Below are positions 22,218-27,522 of a stretch of 27,522 nucleotides of DNA, one piece after another. This DNA comes from a virus. The DNA lies in the IMG/VR virus record IMGVR_UViG_3300043395_000840, positions 1 to 27,522 of that record. One strand, written 5' to 3'. The notes under the pieces were generated by a model. It had not been told where the DNA came from and made no database searches. It saw nothing but the letters and a program-made list of their open reading frames with translations. The first letter of the stretch is position 1. The number at the start of each line of letters is the position of its first letter. The position numbers were made by a program, and so were the translations under genes.

Positions 22218-22875
22218 TGTTAAAGTTGTTTTGTTGTTTATTAATCCATTCAGCTTTAAATCCTGACCATGAACGCATCACACATTCTGAAATACAGTCA
22301 TTCGCGCTTAGATTCGTTTTATTGATTTCTTTGGTAATTAGGTTAAAAGCTGTTTCACTGTTCACGGCTTTCTTTGATTTCCTAATTTTCATCCAATCCT
22401 CAACGATTGACTTTTGAATACCTAAAGACAAAAGAGATTTTTTAAAATCGAATTTATTATTTTCTTCTTTACTCTTATCTTCTTTCATCTCTTCTTCTCT
22501 TCTCTTATCTTCTCTTATAGCATTGCTTTTGCTTTGCACTTGCAATGCATTTGCATTGTTCCATCGCTTTTCCGCAGCATTCTTGCGTTTTTCAGATACA
22601 GAATTGAACTCTTCAAGCTGTAAATCTAGAAATCTGATACGGATATTGTCACCTTCTAGGTCGATTATTCCGTTATCAATTAGCTCTTGCAATATACTTG
22701 CATCACGCCTGCAATACTTTTGCAATGCAAATGCATAGCTAATGCATCCAAGTTTAAGCCAATACCCATCCCGAAGATTTGTGAAGCAAACAATAGCAGC
22801 ATCCGAGCATACCTGAATTTCGCCCTCAAGCCATTCCGATGGTTCGTGCTTGTAGTATGGTAGTTCCTTTGCCAT
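22069..22875 (-). CDS. Replication initiator protein
   Basis: The start ATG 22873-22875 (MAKELPYYKHEPSEW) lies two bases after the stop of the ParB-like gene. The 268-residue protein has an N-terminal winged-helix-like region (residues 1-95, with LPYYKHEPSEWLEGEI and ILQELIDNGII), a Lys/Glu-rich linker (about 95-150) and a C-terminal region rich in Trp and Lys (for example SKKAVNSETAFNLITKE). I recognise the N-terminal pattern from Bacteroidota phage replication proteins (related to DnaD/DUF4373 types). Iteron-like repeats lie inside the linker-coding DNA, as in lambda O. The C-terminal part may recruit host DnaB or the next gene product. Confidence 0.7.
   Translation of the reverse strand: MAKELPYYKHEPSEWLEGEIQVCSDAAIVCFTNLRDGYWLKLGCISYAFALQKYCRRDASILQELIDNGIIDLEGDNIRIRFLDLQLEEFNSVSEKRKNAAEKRWNNANALQVQSKSNAIREDKRREEEMKEDKSKEENNKFDFKKSLLSLGIQKSIVEDWMKIRKSKKAVNSETAFNLITKEINKTNLSANDCISECVMRSWSGFKAEWINKQQNNFNNGTTQQPRRTLDDQVNDLTARVFGINPEQSTGTTSSGSGIEEADWSLSE
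22430..22749. other. Candidate replication origin with iteron-like repeats
   Basis: Two clusters of TTGCAATGCA-type repeats lie inside the initiator gene: 22520-22560 and 22685-22749. The 10-mer TTGCAATGCA occurs at 22540-22549 and 22720-22729, followed by nnTGCAT in both, 180 bp apart. Several further TTGCAA and ATGCAA copies lie around them. The stretch 22430-22520 beside the first cluster is purine/AT-rich (minus strand AAG-rich), like a DNA-unwinding region. This layout resembles lambda ori inside O. Confidence 0.5.
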
Positions 22876-22877
22876 GA

Positions 22878-23537
22878 CTAATCTATTGAATCGGTATACT
22901 CCTCCTGTTCTGGCTCCCATCCTTCGGAAAATTCTTTGTTTTGGAACAGTTCAATCAATCCTGAAATTTGACTTAATCTCAAAACTTCATCCCTATCCAT
23001 TCCAAGTTCTTTTGCAATCTTTGCATCGCTCCAATTTCTACGCTTTAAATCAACGACAATATCTGACATTGATTCAACCTTATGTTTACCTCTTGCTCGG
23101 TTGTGTCTTATTGTCGATGCGATTCGATCATTTTTACCAGTTTGACTTTCGCGAATTGTAACAACAGGCAAATAACCTTTAACGCGCTCCTGAATATCAG
23201 AACACTCCTTTCCAACTCTATTACGGTGGAATCCATCAATTACTTCGCGCGTTCCATCGTTGTTATCCATTGAAACAATCGGTTGCGTATAACCATCGTT
23301 TGAAATTGAAAGTCGCAATAATTCCATTTCAGGAGGAGCAACGCTGTTTGGGTTGTAATCGTTTGCATGAACAGTACTATTTTTAACCCATATTACACAA
23401 TCAACAGGCTCGCTATTAAACGGTGATATTTCGTGCATAGCCATTTTGAATTGATTTAGAATATCAACTTTTGAATCTAGGTCAAGTTGTTTAACATCCT
23501 GTAAAAGTTCATTGAATTTAGTTTTTAGTGCTTCCAT
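22878..23537 (-). CDS. ParB-like protein of the IbrB type
   Basis: This 219-residue protein has a ParB/Srx-type domain: residues 50-130 contain NPNSVAPPEMELLRLSI, then REVIDGFHRNRVGKE (97-111), where GFHRNR corresponds to the ParB 'G-x-R-R' box II loop, and TIRHNRARGKH (142-152). A helix-turn-helix (about 168-188, DAKIAKELGMDRDEVLRL) follows. In this family the domain binds and hydrolyses a nucleotide or senses DNA. It directly follows a PAPS-reductase-like gene, overlapping it by 20 bases. The IbrA/IbrB pair in E. coli prophages has the same two-gene order. It lies upstream of the replication initiator by 2 bases. Confidence 0.82.
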   Translation of the reverse strand: MEALKTKFNELLQDVKQLDLDSKVDILNQFKMAMHEISPFNSEPVDCVIWVKNSTVHANDYNPNSVAPPEMELLRLSISNDGYTQPIVSMDNNDGTREVIDGFHRNRVGKECSDIQERVKGYLPVVTIRESQTGKNDRIASTIRHNRARGKHKVESMSDIVVDLKRRNWSDAKIAKELGMDRDEVLRLSQISGLIELFQNKEFSEGWEPEQEEYTDSID

Positions 23538-24750
23538 CTTTTATTAGTTTTGATTGTTCTCTTTGTCTTTTTTTTAGGTCTAAATACTTTTGATACGCTT
23601 CTGTTTTATGCTGAGTGAATCCTAGTCCTTTACACCAGAAATCGTTTCTTAAAAGTGATTTACAAACACGCCTCCAAGAAGGAGCAAGTTTCTTTGATTC
23701 AAGAATATATGGCGCTTCGTCTGGTATTCCGTTATCATATCCCCTTTCTTGCCACCACTTTTCAAAAGTAAATATCTTATTCAAATAATGTTCCTTTGTT
23801 TTTTCTGGAATTGAGTTTAGAAATAGTTCCGCAAATGATTTCCATGTGTGGTTTTTAGGCTTTGATATATTGTTATAACCTGTTATCGAACCACTTTCAT
23901 TAATGTATAACGCACCTGAATTAGCACCATTTACACGCGTCACAACTTTTGCCCACGTTTCAGGTTCAATCAAATGAAATAACCATAAACCTCGCCTTTG
24001 ATCGTCACCGTATGGCTGGCAAATTCGTTGTTGATGAATAGACAAACCAGCCTTAAACATTAACTCGTAAAGTTCATTATATCTTTTGTCTTGGTTTTTA
24101 GCGTGGTAAATCCAAATATCTTCCGTTCTCCAATCGTAAATAGGGTAAACGTTAAATACATTATCAGTTACTTTTGTAGTGTAAACCTTGTCCTGAAATT
24201 TCACCTTTGTTTTAGAGCTAATTGTTCTGTATCGGTTTAGTGATTCGTCAGAACGGATTCCAACCAAACAGGCTGTTGTTTTGCCCTGCGAATACCATTC
24301 ACCAAATTCAGGCACAAATTCTTCAAACTCCATTCCATCACGAAAAAATGGGAAGTAATTTAAATCGCTTATTGATTGCTGTGGCAATTCTCTAATCCAT
24401 TCAGACTGTTGTTCAGTGTCCCAACATTTCCAAAATGGTTCATAAACTGAAACGGCATTTCTTAAATGTATAGGTAAACAAACCCAATACAAATCAATCC
24501 ATTGATTATACTCACTTGTCATTGCATAAATATGGTCAATGGTAAGTTTGTATTGCCCTTCAAGATCAACGATTAGAACACCAATTTTCACGTTCCTTTT
24601 CTTTGCTTCATCCATTACTAGGTGCAGCATTACAGTTGAATCTTTACCAGCTGAAAAAGAAAGGTAGATTCTTTCAAAGTTATCAAACGTAAACTCAATA
24701 CGCTCGATAGCACATTCAAGAACATTTTTATTTAATCCAAATTTAGGCAT
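23518..24750 (-). CDS. PAPS-reductase-like ATP pyrophosphatase of the IbrA type
   Basis: This 410-residue protein has a PP-loop at SFSAGKDST (31-39; SxGKDS signature), then LVGIRSDESLNR (about 163-174) and RICQPYGDDQR further on, all typical of the IbrA/DUF3440 branch of adenylyl-transfer pyrophosphatases related to PAPS reductase, DndC and SspD. The enzyme would activate a substrate with ATP, releasing pyrophosphate. It overlaps the companion gene at its 5' end by 19 bases and the ParB-like gene at its 3' end by 20 bases, so the three are one translational unit. Its phage role is unknown; a DNA-modification or anti-defence role is conceivable because DndC-like enzymes put sulphur into DNA, but that is inference. 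Confidence 0.85.
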   Translation of the reverse strand: MPKFGLNKNVLECAIERIEFTFDNFERIYLSFSAGKDSTVMLHLVMDEAKKRNVKIGVLIVDLEGQYKLTIDHIYAMTSEYNQWIDLYWVCLPIHLRNAVSVYEPFWKCWDTEQQSEWIRELPQQSISDLNYFPFFRDGMEFEEFVPEFGEWYSQGKTTACLVGIRSDESLNRYRTISSKTKVKFQDKVYTTKVTDNVFNVYPIYDWRTEDIWIYHAKNQDKRYNELYELMFKAGLSIHQQRICQPYGDDQRRGLWLFHLIEPETWAKVVTRVNGANSGALYINESGSITGYNNISKPKNHTWKSFAELFLNSIPEKTKEHYLNKIFTFEKWWQERGYDNGIPDEAPYILESKKLAPSWRRVCKSLLRNDFWCKGLGFTQHKTEAYQKYLDLKKRQREQSKLIKDGSTKN

Positions 24751-25124
24751 AGCTGAATGATTTTATTGTTTTGTTTCCAACGCTCAATAGCTTCTAAGGC
24801 AATACTGTCAGCAATCTTTTGCACGTCTGGTGTAAGCATATTCCAAACCTCCATTGTAACGGTTGAAGGGCAGCCTGAATAATTACAGCAAGCAGCTTGA
24901 CCAATGTACGCGATTTGATTAATAGAAGGATTTGTAAGGTTGTGTTCACATGAGTACTTCCAATTATCAACGATGTAAAACATATTTTCTTTTGTAAGCC
25001 TTTTTGAATTAAACATTTCAATAGACTTTTGAATGAATAAATCTTTCTTTTCGCCTGAACAATTGTCGTAAAAACCAGCCTTGAAATCCTCCCATAACCA
25101 ATAAGGATGATAGATTCTTTTCAT
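24732..25124 (-). CDS. Small companion of the IbrA/IbrB-like pair
   Basis: This 130-residue protein starts at ATG 25122-25124 (MKRIYHPYWLWEDF); a TTG at 25145 is open but is not preferred, because the conserved leader AAAACTATG directly precedes the ATG. It contains HPYWLWEDFKAGFYDN (5-20), a helical middle with CEHNLTNPSINQIAYIGQAACCNYSGC (about 58-84, five Cys including a CC pair) and a helical C-terminus. I have seen proteins with this start beside PAPS-reductase-like genes in phages. It may be a third subunit or Cys-based cofactor of the pair. It is the first gene after early promoter region 2. Confidence 0.75.
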   Translation of the reverse strand: MKRIYHPYWLWEDFKAGFYDNCSGEKKDLFIQKSIEMFNSKRLTKENMFYIVDNWKYSCEHNLTNPSINQIAYIGQAACCNYSGCPSTVTMEVWNMLTPDVQKIADSIALEAIERWKQNNKIIQLCLNLD

Positions 25125-25142
25125 AGTTTTATTTTTTTTTGT

Positions 25143-25192
25143 CAAAGTTAGTGCAACGTTTTGTTACTGGTTATTAATTATGATGAACGGTT
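25143..25192 (-). promoter_or_regulatory. Early promoter region 2 with shared upstream element
   Basis: The minus strand has TAACTTTG (25143-25150) 18 bases before the ATG at 25124, and AACCGTTCATCA (25181-25192) 30 bases further upstream. The two elements and their spacing are identical to 21364-21413, although the sequence between them differs. Next to it, GATGAAC (25182-25188) and GTTCATC (25202-25208) form a 7-bp inverted repeat around 13 bases. Confidence 0.7.
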
Positions 25193-25193
25193 T

Positions 25194-25424
25194 TTATTCC
25201 TGTTCATCGGTTTGTTCTGTGAAGTTTTCATTTAGCCACTGCCTAAACGATCTTTGAATATCAATCTGTTGCTCAATCATTGTCATGTCAGCGCCTTTCC
25301 AAAACCACTCATCAAATGAACGTATTTCCGCGATGATTCTGTTTGCTCGTTTCTTTGCTTCAAAGCGCAGTTCGCTATCTTCTAAGAAGTCAGCAACCAC
25401 GGGCGCAAGTGCCACGGCTGCCAA
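25194..25424 (-). CDS. Small hypothetical protein with an uncertain start
   Basis: This 76-residue protein carries ADFLEDSELRFEAKKRANRI (11-30) and IRSFDEWFWKGADM (34-47), patterns I associate with small conserved phage proteins, and it is entirely helical. No ATG is available: the first start is TTG 25422-25424, and the frame is open upstream to 25475 without ATG or GTG. This could mean a TTG start, a rarer start codon or a small sequencing error. It lies 20 bases downstream of the next gene's stop. Its end, at 25194, lies next to the promoter element of the following operon. Confidence 0.55.
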   Translation of the reverse strand: MAAVALAPVVADFLEDSELRFEAKKRANRIIAEIRSFDEWFWKGADMTMIEQQIDIQRSFRQWLNENFTEQTDEQE

Positions 25425-25444
25425 AAGTTTACCGTTGTTTGTTA

Positions 25445-25627
25445 TTAGAATAGTTTTAGTTGATAATCGACATTTTCAAGCGAGAAAGGGAGTTGTGCGT
25501 TCTTTACAATGTCTATGTGATGACAGCAAATAGTCGCTTCAAATCGCTTGCCTTTATCCTCGCATAGTACGTCCATCATTGGGAAATCAAAGACGTAGTA
25601 CACCTCGCTTATTATCTCGATTATCAT
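25445..25627 (-). CDS. Small hypothetical protein
   Basis: This is a 60-residue protein beginning MIIEIISEVYYVFDFPMMDV, with a short hydrophobic N-terminal part that is not a clear signal peptide. A CC pair lies at about residues 34-35. ATG 25625-25627 overlaps the preceding stop as ATGA, so translation is coupled to the HTH gene. No domain recognised. Confidence 0.6.
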   Translation of the reverse strand: MIIEIISEVYYVFDFPMMDVLCEDKGKRFEATICCHHIDIVKNAQLPFSLENVDYQLKLF

Positions 25628-25884
25628 AGTTTTGATTTATACACCTCGCAGAAATTCCCGTTAATGAAGTCCACGCGGTGTGTGTAGTTTGCTAAATGGA
25701 GAACTTCGTTGATGTGCTTTAAATCAATTCCGCTCTGATTCATTGCGCGTGAATACAAGTTATTGTAATCCACGTTATGCACCCGCGCCAATTCTGCGAA
25801 GTCTATTCCCTTTCTTGACAGCATTATAAGCAAGTAGTTTCGCACTCTACGCTTCAACGATTCGTCTGTTATTTTGCCTTGCAT
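25624..25884 (-). CDS. HTH protein, paralogue of the 66-aa protein downstream of YopX
   Basis: This 86-residue protein has a helix-turn-helix-like core at about residues 28-60 (ELARVHNVDYNNLYSRAM, then IDLKHINEVLHLAN). It resembles the HTH of the 66-aa protein at 26286-26486 at matched positions (H-x-V/M-x-YN..Y, then I-D/N-x-x-x-N), so the two are probably paralogues. It could be a Cro/repressor-like regulator of the early operon. The stop overlaps the next gene's ATG (ATGA). Confidence 0.65.
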   Translation of the reverse strand: MQGKITDESLKRRVRNYLLIMLSRKGIDFAELARVHNVDYNNLYSRAMNQSGIDLKHINEVLHLANYTHRVDFINGNFCEVYKSKL

Positions 25885-25893
25885 ACTTTGGTT

Positions 25894-26289
25894 TTAGTCG
25901 TGAATGTTTCCGATTATTTCAGGTTCTTGGTTGAATATCCAATTTTTTGTCAATGGCTTTCTAAATCTTCCGTTTCCAATTCTGAAACCGCAATAAGTAC
26001 CACCTGTGAATAAATCAACTACATTTTCAAATGTTTGACCTTTTTTTAATGAATCTACTTTTACAGTATGTCTTAAAATATCTCCTTCAAAAATCTTGTT
26101 TCCGTTCTTGTCTGTTAAGCCTGTGAATTGGCAAACGGTGTTGGGGTTTGCGTGTTGAAACTTAAGACCTTTTAATGATGAGTCTTTTTGCGCAATTCTT
26201 GGCATATCAATTGCGTCATATACTAGTTGACCGAAAACCCACTCTCCGTTATCGGCTCTTTTCGCCTTAAATAAAATCTCTCTTTTCAT
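25894..26289 (-). CDS. YopX family protein
   Basis: This 131-residue protein belongs to the YopX family: MKREILFKAKRADNGEWVFG at the start, CQFTGLTDKNGNKIFEGDIL (53-72) and a C-terminal EPEIIGNIHD. These are the two hallmark blocks (QFTGL.DKNG..I.EGD and EiIGNi.d). YopX proteins are small beta-rich phage proteins of unknown function, common in Bacteroidota and Firmicutes phages. It overlaps the upstream HTH gene by 4 bases and lies 9 bases before the next gene. Confidence 0.92.
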   Translation of the reverse strand: MKREILFKAKRADNGEWVFGQLVYDAIDMPRIAQKDSSLKGLKFQHANPNTVCQFTGLTDKNGNKIFEGDILRHTVKVDSLKKGQTFENVVDLFTGGTYCGFRIGNGRFRKPLTKNWIFNQEPEIIGNIHD

Positions 26290-26486
26290 TGTATCGTAAT
26301 TTTTAGTCGTTTGTTTTCGTCTACCAATGCTATCAGGTCATTCATCTCGTCAATGTTAATATTGTACCGTGACAGCTTTTGATAGATCGTGTTATAGTTC
26401 ATATCATGTTTCGCGCAAAAGTCTTTGAGATTCGTTCCGTTGTCGTTCAGCAACCGCATGAACTCGCGCAGTAGTTCTTTTTTCAT
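26286..26486 (-). CDS. Small HTH protein
   Basis: This 66-residue protein has a helix-turn-helix at about residues 20-52 (LKDFCAKHDMNYNTIYQKLSR, then NINIDEMNDLIALV), closely resembling the 86-aa protein at 25624-25884. It is probably a DNA-binding regulator of the early genes. The ATG overlaps the preceding stop by 4 bases and the following ATG by 4 bases, so it sits in a tightly coupled run. Confidence 0.68.
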   Translation of the reverse strand: MKKELLREFMRLLNDNGTNLKDFCAKHDMNYNTIYQKLSRYNINIDEMNDLIALVDENKRLKITIQ

Positions 26487-26806
26487 GATTCCAATTCTTT
26501 TATTCGTTGCTTTAGCATTTTATTTTCAGCAATCAATTTAGCCATTTTAATTTCACCTTCCCACATCATTCGAGGTACATAGCACTCAACAGAAAAACTG
26601 TTTTCGTTATTCATTTTCAATTCATAATCGTTTGGGCTTGCTGTATAAACTGTAAAGCATCCAAGTTCAGCCATTCTTTTCAAGTCTTGAAGAACGCTAA
26701 TTTCAAACTGTAAATTTTGCTCATGTATTACTCGTTGTATTTGCTCTTCAATTATTTTATTAAATAACTCAAGTTCATTTCCACTGAACATTACATCTTT
26801 TTTCAT
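26483..26806 (-). CDS. Hypothetical protein with C-terminal coiled coil
   Basis: This 107-residue protein has a helical N-terminal part MKKDVMFSGNELELFNKIIEEQ, a small beta-rich middle (CFTVYTASPNDYELKM, about 50-65) and a C-terminal coiled coil KMAKLIAENKMLKQRIKELES (86-107). No domain recognised. The ATG overlaps the preceding stop by 4 bases. Confidence 0.6.
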   Translation of the reverse strand: MKKDVMFSGNELELFNKIIEEQIQRVIHEQNLQFEISVLQDLKRMAELGCFTVYTASPNDYELKMNNENSFSVECYVPRMMWEGEIKMAKLIAENKMLKQRIKELES

Positions 26807-27039
26807 TTGCTAAGTATTAAAAACGTTGGCACTTCTTTTCGCAGTCCGACAGCGTGGATAACGTTGCCGATTTGCTTTACTTTGATAATCTCGTCGAATA
26901 TGTCAACCGAAACATTCTTATTCGTTCCAACACCGTTTTTGGGGGTGTACTTTACTTTCGTGTATTCGCTTAGCCAATTTGGAGAAAACACCGTTGGTTT
27001 GATTCCACGGCTTGCGTTTAGTTTATCAATTGTTCTCAT
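26803..27039 (-). CDS. Small hypothetical protein
   Basis: This 78-residue basic protein begins MRTIDKLNASRGIKPTVFSP and contains KVKYTPKNGVGTNKN (27-41), a Lys/Asn-rich stretch, then a beta-rich C-terminus. No domain recognised. It overlaps the upstream gene by 14 bases and the downstream one by 4. Confidence 0.55.
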   Translation of the reverse strand: MRTIDKLNASRGIKPTVFSPNWLSEYTKVKYTPKNGVGTNKNVSVDIFDEIIKVKQIGNVIHAVGLRKEVPTFLILSK

Positions 27040-27256
27040 GCTCTTTTTTAAATTCGTTCCACTCTTCTTCTGTTAACTCTATTCGCATAGGCACATAAGT
27101 ATAAGCCTTGTTTGTTGGTGAACCGTGATAATGAATAGTTGAATTACCGAAAATTTCCGCGCCTCTATCAATATTCATATTCACCAAATAAGTTAATTCT
27201 GATTCATAACAATGGCTTACGGTGAAAAAATGATAATACTTTTTATTTGCTTTCAT
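27026..27256 (-). CDS. Small hypothetical protein
   Basis: The start is taken at ATG 27254-27256 (MKANKKYYHFF); a TTG at 27268 is open but less likely. The 76-residue protein contains TVSHCYESELTYLVNMNIDR and ends in a Glu/Lys-rich helix TEEEWNEFKKEHENN. No domain recognised. It overlaps the membrane protein gene by 14 bases. Confidence 0.55.
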   Translation of the reverse strand: MKANKKYYHFFTVSHCYESELTYLVNMNIDRGAEIFGNSTIHYHGSPTNKAYTYVPMRIELTEEEWNEFKKEHENN

Positions 27257-27449
27257 TTCGCTTTTCAATTAATCGTTCAACATCGTGGATGGATTCGGGA
27301 ATTAGGTTTTCGTAAATGATGCTATCGCGCATCGTTTCGACACCTATGTTGAATCCTAAATCGTAGCCGTTATTGTGTCCTGCCACGTAGAACATACCAC
27401 ACGCACCAATCATTGCGAAGATGTAAATTAGTTGCTTAAATCGTTTCAT
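27243..27449 (-). CDS. Small inner-membrane protein
   Basis: This 68-residue protein has a hydrophobic segment IYIFAMIGACGMFYVAG (8-24) after a basic start MKRFKQL, then a Gly/Asn-rich stretch NNGYDLGFNIGVETM and a helical charged tail. It is probably anchored in the inner membrane with the C-terminus in the periplasm. It is the first visible gene of the right-most unit; an early membrane role is possible but unproven. Confidence 0.6.
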   Translation of the reverse strand: MKRFKQLIYIFAMIGACGMFYVAGHNNGYDLGFNIGVETMRDSIIYENLIPESIHDVERLIEKRNESK

Positions 27450-27522
27450 TGTTTCTGTTTTATTTGTTTAAGTTCAAATATTACTGTTTCAATTATTACA
27501 CCGTTATGGGATAAAAACGGCT
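27450..27522 (-). promoter_or_regulatory. Right-edge upstream region with an inverted repeat
   Basis: This region before the 68-aa gene has CCGTT...AACGG (about 27502-27520) as a short inverted repeat. AATATTTG (27474-27481, minus strand) is a one-mismatch -7 box. The window ends here, so completeness is unknown. Confidence 0.3.

Noticed and set aside
1-27522. tRNA genes, integrase, or lysis cassette
   Set aside because: No cloverleaf-like sequence, tyrosine or serine recombinase motif, endolysin or convincing holin was seen in any frame of the window.

Overview
The window is most of the genome of a tailed phage or prophage of a Bacteroidota host, with a siphovirus-like (long, non-contractile) tail. 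Four things point to Bacteroidota. The structural proteins belong to families typical of Bacteroidota phages, including a fibre motif RGFLVPRMTTTQR, a NUNPR-type terminase pair and YopX. Most genes lack a Shine-Dalgarno sequence and have A-rich leaders. Promoter-like sites match the Bacteroidota -7 element TAnnTTTG. G+C is about 40% in the lines I counted by hand. No integrase, holin, endolysin or tRNA is visible, so lysis and any integration genes must lie outside the window. The left-most gene is cut by the window edge.

Layout, left to right. Positions 1-17489 are the late half, almost all on the minus strand: a truncated gene, a fibre-like protein, a head-tail connector, the portal, a small unknown, a major tail tube candidate, the major capsid protein and the prohead protease. 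Next comes a plus-strand island (6426-7895) with two tail-chaperone-like genes and a lipoprotein. The minus strand then resumes with a gp10-like protein, a tail terminator, the tape measure, two large distal tail or baseplate proteins, the terminase large and small subunits, a sigma/HTH-like regulator and two small genes. A strong minus-strand terminator at 17513-17542 separates this from the early half.

Positions 17597-27449 are the early half, all minus strand. The leftward early units contain small conserved phage genes at the right end (two related HTH proteins, YopX, a membrane protein). They are followed by a three-gene cassette of unknown 130-aa protein + PAPS-reductase-like (IbrA-type) + ParB-like (IbrB-type), then a replication initiator with an internal iteron-like origin and a second replication gene, then a pentapeptide repeat protein, RecT and a YqaJ/RecE-type nuclease, and then small hypothetical genes. 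Two promoter regions (about 21364-21413 and 25143-25192) share an identical -7 box and an identical 12-bp upstream element at the same spacing, so these two early operons are probably co-regulated.

The most unusual points are: (1) a complete Nudix hydrolase domain inserted in frame between the protease and scaffold parts of the head maturation protein, flanked by 8-bp direct repeats exactly 399 bp apart and more AT-rich than its surroundings; (2) the plus-strand chaperone/lipoprotein island inside an otherwise minus-strand structural block whose spatial order is canonical but whose transcription runs backwards; (3) the IbrA/IbrB-like cassette with its small companion; (4) a recurrent ACATTATA-type element directly before five late-gene start codons; (5) a lambda-O-like origin inside the initiator gene; (6) a large isolated hairpin at 18287-18340. 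All function calls come from reading the sequence; no database search was run.
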